Shown here: positions 17,989-26,835 of the stretch, in pieces
Layout of the letters: every line of letters starts with the position of its first letter
Numbering within the stretch: position 1 is the stretch's first letter
Assembly: GCF_014205765.1 (NCBI RefSeq)
Contig: NZ_JACIIZ010000011.1
Location: forward strand, 186,001-250,000
Length of the DNA: 64,000 nt
Direction: 5' to 3'
From: Nitrospirillum iridis
GTDB lineage: Bacteria; Pseudomonadota; Alphaproteobacteria; Azospirillales; Azospirillaceae
Notes under the pieces: generated by a model
What the model saw: the letters and a program-made list of their open reading frames with translations, nothing else
Databases searched by the model: none
What the model was told of the DNA's origin: nothing
Translations under genes and position numbers: made by a program

Positions 17989-18115
17989 GGCGCCGCGCCT
18001 GAATCCCGGCTGCGACCCGCGGCGGCCCACCTGATCCGATCTGTGGAAAAGTCTGTTCACCAGCCCGCCGCCGCCAGCGGGCTTGGGCCGCTTTGCTGCA
18101 CCACGGCAAAGGGGT

Positions 18116-18153
18116 TTGACAAGTCCAACGGCATATACTAACCTAGGTTAGTA
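18116..18153 (+). promoter_or_regulatory. Promoter with 18-bp palindromic operator
   Basis: A perfect 18-bp palindrome TACTAACCTAGGTTAGTA occupies 18136-18153. A consensus -35 TTGACA lies at 18116-18121, and 17 bases on a weak -10 (TAACCT, 18139-18144) falls inside the palindrome, so binding would block RNA polymerase. The half-sites and six-base spacing equal those at 9844-9863 before the first P450. It controls the small secreted protein that starts at 18208. Confidence 0.72.
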
Positions 18154-18207
18154 ATTAACGACACGGTCCGTGCCCCGGAGGGCTGCCGTGGTTCAGGAGT
18201 AACGACG

Positions 18208-18483
18208 TTGAAAAAGATTCTGCCCCTGCTCACGATCGCTTTGGGCCTTGCCGTCCCGGCTTTCGCCCAGGCACCGTCCGACACCGCCCTGGTGGGGGCG
18301 GGCAAGCCGCTGGTCGACGCGAACGGTGACCGCATCGGTCCTGTCTATCGCGTGGGCGACGACGGCTCCGTTCAGGTGATCGTCGACGGCAAGCTTTATA
18401 ACGTGCCGGCGGCGACGCTGTCGGTGGCGGATGGCAAGGTCGTCACCAGCCTGAAGAAGAAGGAGGTCCTGGGCAGACACTGA
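18208..18483 (+). CDS. Small secreted hypothetical protein
   Basis: A 91-residue protein with a clear Sec signal peptide: Lys-Lys, a hydrophobic core (ILPLLTIALGLAVPAF) and an AFAQA cleavage site near residue 21. The mature part of about 70 residues has two beta-rich repeats around YRVGDDGSVQVIVDGK and KLYNVPAATLS, and no Cys. The start is TTG at 18208, with AGGAG eight bases before. It is a single-gene unit between the palindromic promoter and a strong terminator. It is probably periplasmic; sharing an operator with a P450 promoter hints at a role in sensing or handling the substrate, but no function is known to me. Confidence 0.75.
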   Translation: MKKILPLLTIALGLAVPAFAQAPSDTALVGAGKPLVDANGDRIGPVYRVGDDGSVQVIVDGKLYNVPAATLSVADGKVVTSLKKKEVLGRH

Positions 18484-18513
18484 TGATATGCCTGCCTGAA
18501 AGGACGGAATGAG

Positions 18514-18558
18514 CGCCCGGCCCCGGCATCGACCTGGGCCGGGCGTTTCTCTTTCTTT
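18514..18558 (+). terminator. Rho-independent terminator
   Basis: A perfect 10-bp GC stem, CGCCCGGCCC (18514-18523) with GGGCCGGGCG (18536-18545), is followed by a T-rich run (TTTCTCTTTCTTT). It ends the transcript of the small secreted protein. Confidence 0.9.
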
Positions 18559-18671
18559 AAGTCCCATCGCCCCACCGATAAATGACCGCCCTCCTTAACG
18601 TCAGGGGCCGTGGATGGGGACAGGGCTGATAGTTCTGGGGATGGGCGAACGGCCAGCGACGGGAGGGAGCG

Positions 18672-19787
18672 GTGCTTCGTGTCGGAATCATCAGTGCGAA
18701 TTGGGGGGCCGTCGCGCATTTGCCGGCTTGGCGCGCCGTTTCCGGGATCGAGGTGGCGGGGATTTGCACCTCCCGGCGGGAAACAGCGGAGGCCGCCGCC
18801 GCCCGGTTGGGGGTGCCGCGCGCCTTCTGGCGGGCCGACGAGATGATCGCCGACCCGGACATCGACATCGTCGATTGCGGCACCCGGCCCAGCACCCGCC
18901 ATCCCATGGTCCTGTCCGCGCTGGCTGCGGGCAAGCACGTCTACAACGGCATCCCGTTCGCCGCGGATCTCGACCGGGCGCGGGAACTGCATGACGCCTG
19001 GAAAGTCGGTTCGGCCGTGGCGACGGTCGACGCATATTCCCAGTGGTTGCCGGCGCACCGCCTGGCGAAGGAAATGCTGGACAGTGGCTTTCTGGGAAAG
19101 CCATTCGGTGGGACCTGCATCTTCAACCTCGGGCTTTTCAACCAACCCCATCCCCGGTTCCCCTACAACTGGTTCGCGGAGGCCGGGCACGGCGTGTCGG
19201 CGCTGCGCAACCTGGGCAGCCACGCGTTGCACATGCTGGTCCATTTGTTTGGCGAGGTGGCCGAGGTCATGGCTGATGACCGGCGCCTGCTGTCCGAGTG
19301 GCGCTTCCCCGATGGTTCGGTCGTTCAACCACAGACGAATGACTTCGCCAACCTGACCTTGCGCTTCCGGACCGGGATGGTCATGCAGCTGCAGGTGTCG
19401 TGGAGCGCTACCGTTGGGCGTGGCTGGCATCTGGAGGCGTTCGGCAGCGGCGGCCGTCTTGTCATGGCCGCGCCGACCTTTCCCAACAGTTCCGATACGA
19501 CGCTGCATGCCGGCGTGCTGGGCAGCCGCGTGCTGGAGCCGGTGGAAATTCCGGCCCGGCTGATGTGGCCCGATGGGATCCATGTCGATCCTGAGGCTCA
19601 GCCCCAGGCGGTCCATGGCATGAGCATCGCCATGCGGCACATGCGGGACACCATCCTTGGCGGCGGCCGGGGCGCGGGCGGCGCCGGGCCGGATTTCGGC
19701 CAGGCTTGGGCGGTGGAGCGGATTCTGGAGGCCGCGCGCCTATCATCCATCGAGGGTTGGTGGATTCCGCTCGATGAGATTTGCTGA
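18672..19787 (+). CDS. Gfo/Idh/MocA family oxidoreductase
   Basis: A 371-residue NAD(P)-dependent dehydrogenase. The N-terminal Rossmann fold starts at once (LRVGIISANWGAVAHLPAW), and EAAAARLGVPRAFW and GKHVYNGIPFA match the family, where a Lys-Pro pair is usual (EKP); here it reads YNGIPFA. A beta-sheet C-terminal domain follows. The start is GTG at 18672 after GGGAGGGAGC. It lies 24 bases before an SDR gene and forms a two-gene unit with it. Most relatives oxidise sugars or cyclitols, but some act on steroid or aromatic intermediates; the substrate is unknown. Confidence 0.82.
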   Translation: MLRVGIISANWGAVAHLPAWRAVSGIEVAGICTSRRETAEAAAARLGVPRAFWRADEMIADPDIDIVDCGTRPSTRHPMVLSALAAGKHVYNGIPFAADLDRARELHDAWKVGSAVATVDAYSQWLPAHRLAKEMLDSGFLGKPFGGTCIFNLGLFNQPHPRFPYNWFAEAGHGVSALRNLGSHALHMLVHLFGEVAEVMADDRRLLSEWRFPDGSVVQPQTNDFANLTLRFRTGMVMQLQVSWSATVGRGWHLEAFGSGGRLVMAAPTFPNSSDTTLHAGVLGSRVLEPVEIPARLMWPDGIHVDPEAQPQAVHGMSIAMRHMRDTILGGGRGAGGAGPDFGQAWAVERILEAARLSSIEGWWIPLDEIC

Positions 19788-19811
19788 CACATCAAACGGG
19801 GGAACGCGGAC

Positions 19812-20483
19812 ATGGCTGGGATTGTCGCGGTGACGGGGGCCGCTGGCGTGTTGGGGCGTGCGACCGTAGACGTGCTGCGCGGGGCCGGGTGGGTTGTCGT
19901 GGGCATCGACCGTGCCGACTTGCGGCAGGGCGCCGGGATGCTCCCCGCGCTTGGCGGCGTCGACCTGACGGATGAAGCGCAGATGGCCGGGGCGGCTGAC
20001 CACATCCGGAAAGTCCACCGCCGTTTGGACGGGCTGGTGAACATCGCCGGCGGCTTCAGCTGGGAAACGGTGGCGGAGGGCGAGGGGGCGACCTGGGACC
20101 GGCTCTACACCATGAATGTGAAGACCACGCTGGTCGCGTCCCGGGCGCTGCTGCCGCTGTTGCAGGGCGGTGGCGCCATCGTCAACGTCGGTGCCGCCGC
20201 GTCGATAAAGGCCGGCAAGGGCATGGGCGCCTACGCGGCGGCCAAGAGCGGCGTCGCCCGGCTGACGGAGGCCATGGCCGAGGAGCAGAAGGACGCCGGC
20301 ATCCGCGTCAACGCCGTGCTGCCCAGCATCATCGACACGCCCGCGAACCGCGCCGACATGCCGGACGCCGATTTCTCACGCTGGGTTGCGCCGGGCCAGT
20401 TGGCGGCGGTGATCGCCTTCCTGCTGTCGCCGGCCGCCGCCGCCGTGACCGGGGCGCTGGTGCCGGTCACTGGGCGGGTGTGA
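19812..20483 (+). CDS. Short-chain dehydrogenase/reductase
   Basis: A 223-residue classical SDR with cofactor motif TGAAGVLG near residue 8, NIAGGF in place of NNAG, and catalytic YAAAK. The C-terminus is shorter than usual (223 against about 250). It follows the Gfo/Idh gene by 24 bases and converges on an alpha/beta hydrolase gene five bases away. It probably oxidises or reduces a hydroxyl/keto group in the local pathway. Confidence 0.85.
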   Translation: MAGIVAVTGAAGVLGRATVDVLRGAGWVVVGIDRADLRQGAGMLPALGGVDLTDEAQMAGAADHIRKVHRRLDGLVNIAGGFSWETVAEGEGATWDRLYTMNVKTTLVASRALLPLLQGGGAIVNVGAAASIKAGKGMGAYAAAKSGVARLTEAMAEEQKDAGIRVNAVLPSIIDTPANRADMPDADFSRWVAPGQLAAVIAFLLSPAAAAVTGALVPVTGRV

Positions 20484-20488
20484 ATCGC

Positions 20489-21328
20489 TCAGTGGCGGCT
20501 GACGAAATCAAAGACGGCCTGGTTGAACGCGTCGTTGGCGTCGCCGGCGATCATGTGATGGGCGTCGGCGATGTCGACATGTTCCGCATGGGGGACATGC
20601 TCCAGGAATTCCCGCGCGCCGGCGTCGGAAACGATGCGGCTGCGCCCGCCGCGCAGCAGCAAGGTGGGGACGGTCAGCGCGCGGGCCGCCGCCACCAGCC
20701 GGTCAGGGGCGCCCCGCCGCTGGGCCGCGTCCTTCCCCATCTGCATGAAGGCGGGGTCCCAGTGCCAGTAGTAGCGGCCGTCGCGCAGGCCCAGGTTGCG
20801 GGCGATCCCGCGGGTGTCCTTGGGCCGTTCACGGTGCGGTAGATACGCGGCGACGGCGTCGGCCGCCTCGTCCAGCGTGGCGAAGCCGTTGAGTCCGCTG
20901 CCCATGAAGTCCATCACTTCCTTGGTGCCGTCGAACTCGATCCGGGCCGTTATGTCGACCAGTACCAGCGCGCGCACCAGCCGCGGCGTGGCGGCGGCCG
21001 TCAGCATGCCGGCCAGCCCACCGAGTGACGCCCCGACGACGATAGGGGGTGCCGGGAACTGTTCCAGCACGGCCGCCAGGTCATCGGCGAACAGGCCGAG
21101 ATCATACCGCCCATCCGGGGACCATTGACTGTCACCGTGGCCGCGCAGATCCAGGGCGACGGCGCGGAAGCCCCGGCGCGCGCCCTCGTTGAGCGCCTTG
21201 CCCCAGCTCCGCCGGGTTTGGCCGCTGCCGTGCAGGAACAGCACGGGCGTGCCGCTGGTCGGTCCGGCCACGTCGGCGGCCAGGTCCACGCCCAGGCCAC
21301 GGAAAGTGCTTCGTTCGCTTCCCCCCAT
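20489..21328 (-). CDS. Alpha/beta-hydrolase
   Basis: A 279-residue hydrolase: oxyanion segment FLHGSGQTRRSW (31-42), ALDLRGHGDS (58-67), nucleophile Ser101 in GASLGG, and a C-terminal His in ADAHHMIAGD. Such enzymes cleave esters, lactones or C-C bonds of ring-fission products. The start at 21328 has GGGGGAGGG upstream. The frame is open to 21583 and would add a signal-like stretch, but that part is antisense to the Rieske gene start and is rejected. It is divergent from the Rieske operon. Confidence 0.82.
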   Translation of the reverse strand: MGGSERSTFRGLGVDLAADVAGPTSGTPVLFLHGSGQTRRSWGKALNEGARRGFRAVALDLRGHGDSQWSPDGRYDLGLFADDLAAVLEQFPAPPIVVGASLGGLAGMLTAAATPRLVRALVLVDITARIEFDGTKEVMDFMGSGLNGFATLDEAADAVAAYLPHRERPKDTRGIARNLGLRDGRYYWHWDPAFMQMGKDAAQRRGAPDRLVAAARALTVPTLLLRGGRSRIVSDAGAREFLEHVPHAEHVDIADAHHMIAGDANDAFNQAVFDFVSRH

Positions 21329-21524
21329 CGGCCGGCCCTCCCCCGCGTTCGTTGCTGGCGTCGAAGCCAGGAATAGGGGAGGCGGCGCGTTCGCGTAAAG
21401 CGGGGCGACGAAAAACCCGCCCTGGCGATATCGTCCGTTCAGGGCCGCCGTCCGCTTTTCATCCGTCCGGCCGCAGCCTACGGTTTCGCCAAATGCTGGA
21501 GGCGCGGGAAGGGAGACCGCAACA

Positions 21525-22862
21525 ATGAATGAAATGAGCATGGCCGAGCGGGCGATCACCGACCGGCCGGTCGTCATCGGCATCGAGGCCTATGTCTCCG
21601 AAGAGTATGCCCGCGCGGAGGACGAGAAGCTCTGGGGCAAGGTGTGGCAAGTCGCCTGCCGGGAGGAGGAGATCGCCAAGGTCGGCGACTACGTCACTTA
21701 CGACATCCTGGACGAGTCCATCATCGTCGTCCGCGTGGCGGAGGACCGCGTTGCCGCCTATTACAATGTCTGCCTGCACCGGGGGCGGCGGCTGATAGAT
21801 GGTTGCGGCCACACGAAGCGCTTTTCCTGCAGGTTCCACGGATGGAAATGGGATCTGGCGGGCAAGAACGTGGACTGCCTGGCGCGCGAGGATTGGGAAG
21901 GGGCCCTGACCGACGAGAACCTGACCTTGAGGCAGGTGAGGGCGGACATCTGGGGCGGGTGGGTCTTTATCAACATGGACCCTGACTGCGCGCCGCTGCG
22001 CGCCTATCTCGATACGGCGGCCGATATGCTCGACCCGTTCGAGTTGCACCGGATGCGCTATCGCTGGCGGCAATGGCTGACCTTCCCCTGCAATTGGAAG
22101 GTGGCGATTGAAGCGTTCGTGGAGGGGTACCACGTTCCCGGCACCCACCCCCAGCTGACGAAGTATGGCGCCAAGGCGACGTGGAGCCAGGCCCATGGCC
22201 GCCACAGCGTTTTCGGCCCAGCCGCCCAGAAGGGCTTCGGCGGGGCTTCGGGTGGTGTTTCCGGCGACATCGACATGCGTGTCGCCCTGGCCGATGTCAT
22301 CGGCCAGTTGTGGGAAGAGGTGAACGCGACGACGACGCAGACCATCGTCAACGCCGCCAAGCGGCTGGTGGATGAATTGCCGGCGGGCACGCCACCCATG
22401 CAGGTGCAGGCACACCTGATGACGCAGGCGGCCAAGGACGATGCCGCCCGTGGAGTGGTGTGGCCCCGGATCGATCCCGCGCATTTCGCGAAGGCGGGAA
22501 CCGTTTGGCATCTGTTCCCCAACACGGTGGTGATCCAGGGGCCGACCTTCGCGCTGTGCTACCGTGCGCGCCCCAATGGTTTCGATCCCAACAGCTGTGT
22601 CTTCGAGGTCTACGTCATCGAGCGCTACCCCGAGGGGCAGGAGCCGAAGCCGGAGAACCTGTTCAAGCCTAGCCGGGACGAGGCGACCTGGCGCAAGGTG
22701 CTGTGCCAGGACTTCGCCAATATGGGTGAGGTGCAGCGGGGCATGAAATCTCGCGGTTTCCCGGGGGCCCGCCCCAACCCGCAGCAGGAACGGGGCGTGA
22801 CGAACTTCCATCGTGTCCTGGCGGAATATATGGGCACTGGTGCGCCGCAAGCGTTGGATTAG
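21525..22862 (+). CDS. Rieske non-haem iron oxygenase, alpha subunit
   Basis: A 445-residue ring-hydroxylating oxygenase. The Rieske [2Fe-2S] site is C83-x-H85 and C102-x2-H105 (NVCLHRG, SCRFHGW). The catalytic iron ligands are expected at His203 and His208 in EGYHVPGTH; Glu200 takes the place of the bridging Asp found in many dioxygenases, which is common in alpha-only monooxygenases. No beta subunit or reductase gene is adjacent, so it probably works as a homotrimer with reductase from elsewhere. It is first of a plus operon with an SDR, an aldehyde dehydrogenase and TetR. An oxidative demethylation or hydroxylation would suit those neighbours. Confidence 0.92.
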   Translation: MNEMSMAERAITDRPVVIGIEAYVSEEYARAEDEKLWGKVWQVACREEEIAKVGDYVTYDILDESIIVVRVAEDRVAAYYNVCLHRGRRLIDGCGHTKRFSCRFHGWKWDLAGKNVDCLAREDWEGALTDENLTLRQVRADIWGGWVFINMDPDCAPLRAYLDTAADMLDPFELHRMRYRWRQWLTFPCNWKVAIEAFVEGYHVPGTHPQLTKYGAKATWSQAHGRHSVFGPAAQKGFGGASGGVSGDIDMRVALADVIGQLWEEVNATTTQTIVNAAKRLVDELPAGTPPMQVQAHLMTQAAKDDAARGVVWPRIDPAHFAKAGTVWHLFPNTVVIQGPTFALCYRARPNGFDPNSCVFEVYVIERYPEGQEPKPENLFKPSRDEATWRKVLCQDFANMGEVQRGMKSRGFPGARPNPQQERGVTNFHRVLAEYMGTGAPQALD

Positions 22863-22973
22863 GGGGGCTGGCGGTTCAGGGGGGAGCGAAGGATCGCCGA
22901 CGCGATGCCGTTGCGGTTCCTGTGCTTCCTGTGCAGCCTGGGCGTAATCAAACAAGATAACAGCGGGGGGGAC

Positions 22974-23708
22974 ATGGCGAAGACCATCGTGATCACGGGT
23001 GCCGGCACCGGTCTCGGGCGTGAGGTCGCGCGTGAGCTGGCGGCCGACGGCCATATCCTGGTTTTGCTGGGCCGGACCCTGTCAAAACTGGAAAAGGTGG
23101 CGGCCGAGATCGGCGGCGGGGCCTATGCCGTCGCATGCGATGTCAGTTCCGCCGACTCTGTCCGCGACGCCTTCGCCGTGATCGCCGGGCGCAGCGCGGC
23201 TATCGACGTTCTGATCAACAATGCGGCGGTTTACCAGCCTTTCCTGGTTAAGGACGCGTCGGACGAGCAGATCCTGTCGGCCGTCATGACCAACTATGTC
23301 GGCCCGATCTACTGCGTCCGGGCGGCGATCCCGATGATGGGCAAGGGCGGCCACGTCATCAACGTGTCCAGCGAGTCCGTTGGCCTGCCTTTCCCCATGT
23401 TCTCCCTCTACCAGTCCAGCAAGGCCGGGCTGGAGCGCTTTTCCGAAGCGCTGTCGGCCGAGCTGGCGGTGGATGGCATCCGCGTCACCACCGTGCGGGC
23501 GGGGCAGATGATGGGCGAGGACATGACCTGGAACATCACGCCCGAGGTGGCCGCCCGTTTTGGCGCGGCCTGCGCGCGGGCCGGTCTGGACCTGCGGTCG
23601 CGGCCGATCTCCCATTTCTCGTCGCCGGCAAAGATTTTCCGCCAGCTGATCGACCTGCCGCCCGACCTGAACCTTGAATTCGTCCATCTGCAGGCGCGGC
23701 ACCGCTGA
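22974..23708 (+). CDS. Short-chain dehydrogenase/reductase
   Basis: A 244-residue classical SDR: TGAGTGLG cofactor loop near residue 9, NNAAVY, and catalytic YQSSK. The ATG at 22974 follows a run of Gs (GGGGGG) that can serve as ribosome-binding site; the frame is open upstream to 22905 without similarity. It lies 111 bases after the Rieske gene and 48 before the aldehyde dehydrogenase. It probably oxidises the alcohol made by the oxygenase to the aldehyde or ketone used by the next enzyme. Confidence 0.88.
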   Translation: MAKTIVITGAGTGLGREVARELAADGHILVLLGRTLSKLEKVAAEIGGGAYAVACDVSSADSVRDAFAVIAGRSAAIDVLINNAAVYQPFLVKDASDEQILSAVMTNYVGPIYCVRAAIPMMGKGGHVINVSSESVGLPFPMFSLYQSSKAGLERFSEALSAELAVDGIRVTTVRAGQMMGEDMTWNITPEVAARFGAACARAGLDLRSRPISHFSSPAKIFRQLIDLPPDLNLEFVHLQARHR

Positions 23709-23756
23709 TCGCGGGTCCCCTGACCATCCCCAATTCAAGCCGTGAGGACCACCCCC

Positions 23757-25220
23757 GTGACCATCCTGCCCGAAGCGAAGCTCTATATCGACGGTATCGT
23801 GCGTCCGGCCGAAGGGGATCGAGGTTTCGATGTGATCAATCCTTGGACCGGCGACGTGGCCGGCCGGGCGGCGGACGCTACGTCCGCCGACGTCGAGGCT
23901 GCCATCGCCGCCGCCCGCCGCGCCTTCGACCAGACCGACTGGTCGACCAACCACGCGCTGCGGCTTGAGCTGGTGACCAAGCTGCGCGCCCTGTTCGAGG
24001 CCAATCGGCCCCGGCTGGTGGCCTTGGCGCGGTTTGAGGCTGGGTCCGCCCTGGGCGCCGTCGACAAGGCGCAGGTGGGCACGGCGCTGTCCGGCTGGGA
24101 TGACCTGCTGCGGGTCTTCCCGCGCCTGGCGTGGGAGAAGGACTACGGCCAGGCCCAGGGTTACGGCTTCACCTCCAAGCGCACGGTCGTCCATGAGGCG
24201 GCCGGCGTGGTTGGGGCCATCACACCGTGGAACGTGCCGCTGTACGTCAACGTGGGCAAGGTGGTTTCCGCCCTGTTGGCCGGTTGCACCGTGGTGCTGA
24301 AGCCGGCGCCCGACACGCCGGGCATGGGCGCCATCTTCGGTGTGCTGGCGGCCGAGGCCGGCTTCCCGGCGGGCGTCCTGAACGTGGTGACCAGCGCCGA
24401 TCCGGTGATGGCGGGCGAGATTCTGGTGACCGATCCGCGCGTCGACGTCATCAGCTTCACCGGGTCCACGGCCGTCGGCAAGCGCATCATGGAAAAGGGT
24501 GCGCCCACGCTGAAGCGGTTGTTCCTGGAACTGGGCGGCAAGTCGGCCAAGATCGTCCTGGACGACGCGCCCAACTTCGCGATGGAGGTGATGCAGTCCT
24601 TGCTGGTCTTCCACGCCGGCCAGGGTTGCGCCGTGCAGTCGCGTCTGCTGGTGCCGCGCAGCCGGTATGAGGAGGCGCTGGGCGCCCTCAAGATGGCCTA
24701 CGGCGGCTTCGCGGCCAAATGGGGCGATCCTGAGGATCCCGGCCAGGTCATGGGGCCGGTCGTCTCGCAAAAGCAGCTCGATCGCGTGTTGTCCTATATC
24801 GAATTGGGCAAGCAGGAAGGGGCGACGCTGTTGGCCGGCGGCAGCGCCCGCCCCGACAAGGGCGGGGGCTTCTTCATTGAACCGACCTGCTTCGTGAACG
24901 TGACGAACTCCATGCGGATCGCGCGTGAGGAGATCTTCGGGCCCGTCCTGGTCGTCATCCCCTATGAGGATGATGAGGACGCCATCCGCATTGCCAATGA
25001 CAGCGACTATGGCTTATCAGGGGGCGTCGCCGGTTCAGAGGCGCGTGCGATCAGCGTGGCGCGGCGTGTCCGTACCGGTTCGGTCAGCGTGAACGGCGGC
25101 CTGTGCATAGCCGGCGATCTGCCGTTCGGCGGCTACAAGCGTAGCGGCATAGGTCGGGAATGGGGTGTCGAGGGCATCGAGGAATTCCTCGAATCCAAAG
25201 TCATCGCGCTCAGGGTATGA
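23757..25220 (+). CDS. Aldehyde dehydrogenase
   Basis: A 487-residue NAD(P)-dependent aldehyde dehydrogenase. From the chosen start, Asn159 lies in TPWNVP, the cofactor loop is FTGSTAVGK, catalytic Glu258 is in LELGGKSAK and the nucleophile is Cys291 in GQGCAVQ. I prefer GTG 23757 (AGGA eight bases before) to GTG 23742. It oxidises an aldehyde to an acid that one of the CoA ligases could activate. It follows the Rieske and SDR genes, so a sequence CH3 to CH2OH to CHO to COOH is a reasonable reading. Confidence 0.9.
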   Translation: MTILPEAKLYIDGIVRPAEGDRGFDVINPWTGDVAGRAADATSADVEAAIAAARRAFDQTDWSTNHALRLELVTKLRALFEANRPRLVALARFEAGSALGAVDKAQVGTALSGWDDLLRVFPRLAWEKDYGQAQGYGFTSKRTVVHEAAGVVGAITPWNVPLYVNVGKVVSALLAGCTVVLKPAPDTPGMGAIFGVLAAEAGFPAGVLNVVTSADPVMAGEILVTDPRVDVISFTGSTAVGKRIMEKGAPTLKRLFLELGGKSAKIVLDDAPNFAMEVMQSLLVFHAGQGCAVQSRLLVPRSRYEEALGALKMAYGGFAAKWGDPEDPGQVMGPVVSQKQLDRVLSYIELGKQEGATLLAGGSARPDKGGGFFIEPTCFVNVTNSMRIAREEIFGPVLVVIPYEDDEDAIRIANDSDYGLSGGVAGSEARAISVARRVRTGSVSVNGGLCIAGDLPFGGYKRSGIGREWGVEGIEEFLESKVIALRV

Positions 25221-25242
25221 TAGCAGGGACAAGGTAAAGGGC

Positions 25243-26007
25243 ATGGGACGGGAGCCGGATGGCCAAGCCGGTGGCGACAGCGAGCCGAAGCGACGTGGCC
25301 GCAAGGCCGCGTCAGCGACGGTGGCCAAGCAGATCGACAACTTCAACCTGAACGGCCAGCGTCTGGGTCGGAAGGGTCGCAACACGCGTGAGCGCATCAT
25401 CGCGGCGGCCCAGAGTCTGCTTTCCGGTCCGCGTTCCACCCAGATCACGTTGAGCGCCGTGGCCCGTGAGGCCGAGCTCAAAATGACCTCGCTCTACGTC
25501 TATTTCAAAGATCTGACGGAACTGCTGCTGGCCACCCTGGAACCGGTCATGGAGACGGCGGAGGCCGCATACCTGTCGTTGGTACGGGAACGCTGGCCGG
25601 ATGAAGCCTTGAACGCCTGCTGCCTGCGTTTCCTGAACGCCTATCTCGCCTTCTGGCGGGAGCATTCTTTCCTTCTGCATTTGCGCAACAGCATGGCGGA
25701 CCAATACGACGAACGCATGATGCGGCAACGCGTCGACGCGGCTCGACCCCTGATCACGATGTTGGTGCGTCAGATGGACGGTGATCCGACGATCATCGAT
25801 TCACCCGCCCTCAGTATGGCCACCGTATTGCTGACCGGGGTGGAACGCGTCGTCACCATCGTGACCGATACCACCCTGGTCAGTTTCTTCGACGGCTCGA
25901 TGACTGAACAGCTCGCCCTGCGCCGTATCGAGGCGGAGGCGAAATTGATGGAACTGGGCATCCGTGAGTTGCGCCGGCATGCGGCGAACGGCGCCGCCGG
26001 GGGATGA
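25243..26007 (+). CDS. TetR family transcriptional regulator
   Basis: A 254-residue regulator with a long basic N-terminal tail (about 45 residues, KRRGRKAASATV) before the helix-turn-helix (NTRERIIAAAQSLL, then LKMTSLYVYFKDLTELL). The ligand domain is all-helical. The ATG at 25243 has AAGG/AAAGGG upstream. It lies 22 bases after the aldehyde dehydrogenase gene and is probably co-transcribed with the Rieske operon. It is a candidate to bind the TACTAA-N6-TTAGTA sites, but that is only inference. Confidence 0.85.
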   Translation: MGREPDGQAGGDSEPKRRGRKAASATVAKQIDNFNLNGQRLGRKGRNTRERIIAAAQSLLSGPRSTQITLSAVAREAELKMTSLYVYFKDLTELLLATLEPVMETAEAAYLSLVRERWPDEALNACCLRFLNAYLAFWREHSFLLHLRNSMADQYDERMMRQRVDAARPLITMLVRQMDGDPTIIDSPALSMATVLLTGVERVVTIVTDTTLVSFFDGSMTEQLALRRIEAEAKLMELGIRELRRHAANGAAGG

Positions 26008-26014
26008 GGGCCGT

Positions 26015-26824
26015 TCAGTCCGCCTTCTTGCCGATCTTGGAGATATAGCCTTCCAGTTGTGCCAGGTAGGCGGGGTTCAGCATGAGCGCGCTGTTGGCCA
26101 TGCGCTCGACCTGGCGGGCTTGGTCGCGGCCCAGTTCATACGCCAGTTCGATGGCGATCTTGGCGGCGCCCATCTGCTCGGCGCTCTGCCCGGCCAGGTG
26201 GCGGCAGAAGGCCAGGCTTTCCTCCTCAAAGCCGTCGTCGGCATAAACCTCGTGGACCAGGCCCATCGCCAGTGCGCGCTCCGCCGTTGCCGGCTTGTTG
26301 GCCATGATGAGATAGCGGGCCCAGTGCGGACCGCAAATCCTGGTCAGGCGGCTGACCCCGTTGGAGGCCGGCAGCACGCCCATGAGGCCTTCCGGAAAGG
26401 CGAAGGAGGCGCCGGCAGCCGCCAGGCGGAAGTCGCAGGACAGGGCCATCTCCAGCCCACCGCCGACGCAGGGGGCGTGGATGGCGGCCACGATGGGCTT
26501 TTCCACATGCTCCATCTCGTCATAAATACGCTGCATGCCGTGCAGGCGCAGACGATGGTTCTCCCGGATCGCGGTGGCCGAACGCAGGAGGGTGGGGGGG
26601 CCGTCGCTGCGGTCGCGCAGGTCGGCACCCGAGCAGAAATAGCGGCCCGTCGCCCGGATCAGCATGACCCTCAGCGCGGGATCGTCGCGGAAGCGGTGCA
26701 GCGCCCCCTCGAACAGCCGCATGGTTTGTCCGGACAGGGCGTTCAGTTTTTCCGGACGGTTCAGCGTGGCGATCAGGACGCCTTCGCTGACGGTGGTCAG
26801 AAGATGGTGGGTTTCCTGGGACAT
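26015..26824 (-). CDS. Enoyl-CoA hydratase with both catalytic glutamates
   Basis: A 269-residue crotonase with the complete hydratase signature: FCSGADL (63-69), Glu125 in GGGLEMAL and Glu145 in FPEGLMG. It should add water to a trans-2-enoyl-CoA. The start at 26824 follows GGAGAGG and lies 11 bases after the acyl-CoA dehydrogenase stop. The longer open frame upstream is antisense-like. It comes directly after the dehydrogenase whose product it would hydrate. This contrasts with the two crotonases at 1766 and 7993, which lack these residues. Confidence 0.88.
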   Translation of the reverse strand: MSQETHHLLTTVSEGVLIATLNRPEKLNALSGQTMRLFEGALHRFRDDPALRVMLIRATGRYFCSGADLRDRSDGPPTLLRSATAIRENHRLRLHGMQRIYDEMEHVEKPIVAAIHAPCVGGGLEMALSCDFRLAAAGASFAFPEGLMGVLPASNGVSRLTRICGPHWARYLIMANKPATAERALAMGLVHEVYADDGFEEESLAFCRHLAGQSAEQMGAAKIAIELAYELGRDQARQVERMANSALMLNPAYLAQLEGYISKIGKKAD

Positions 26825-26835
26825 GGGACCTCTCC

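Noticed and set aside
21329-21583. An 85-residue signal-peptide-like N-terminal extension of the alpha/beta-hydrolase
   Set aside because: The internal ATG at 21328 has a good ribosome-binding site, and the extension is antisense to the start of the Rieske gene.
21525-22862. Loss of the bridging Asp in the Rieske enzyme as a novelty
   Set aside because: Glu at this place (EGYH or ECYH) is common in alpha-only Rieske monooxygenases.
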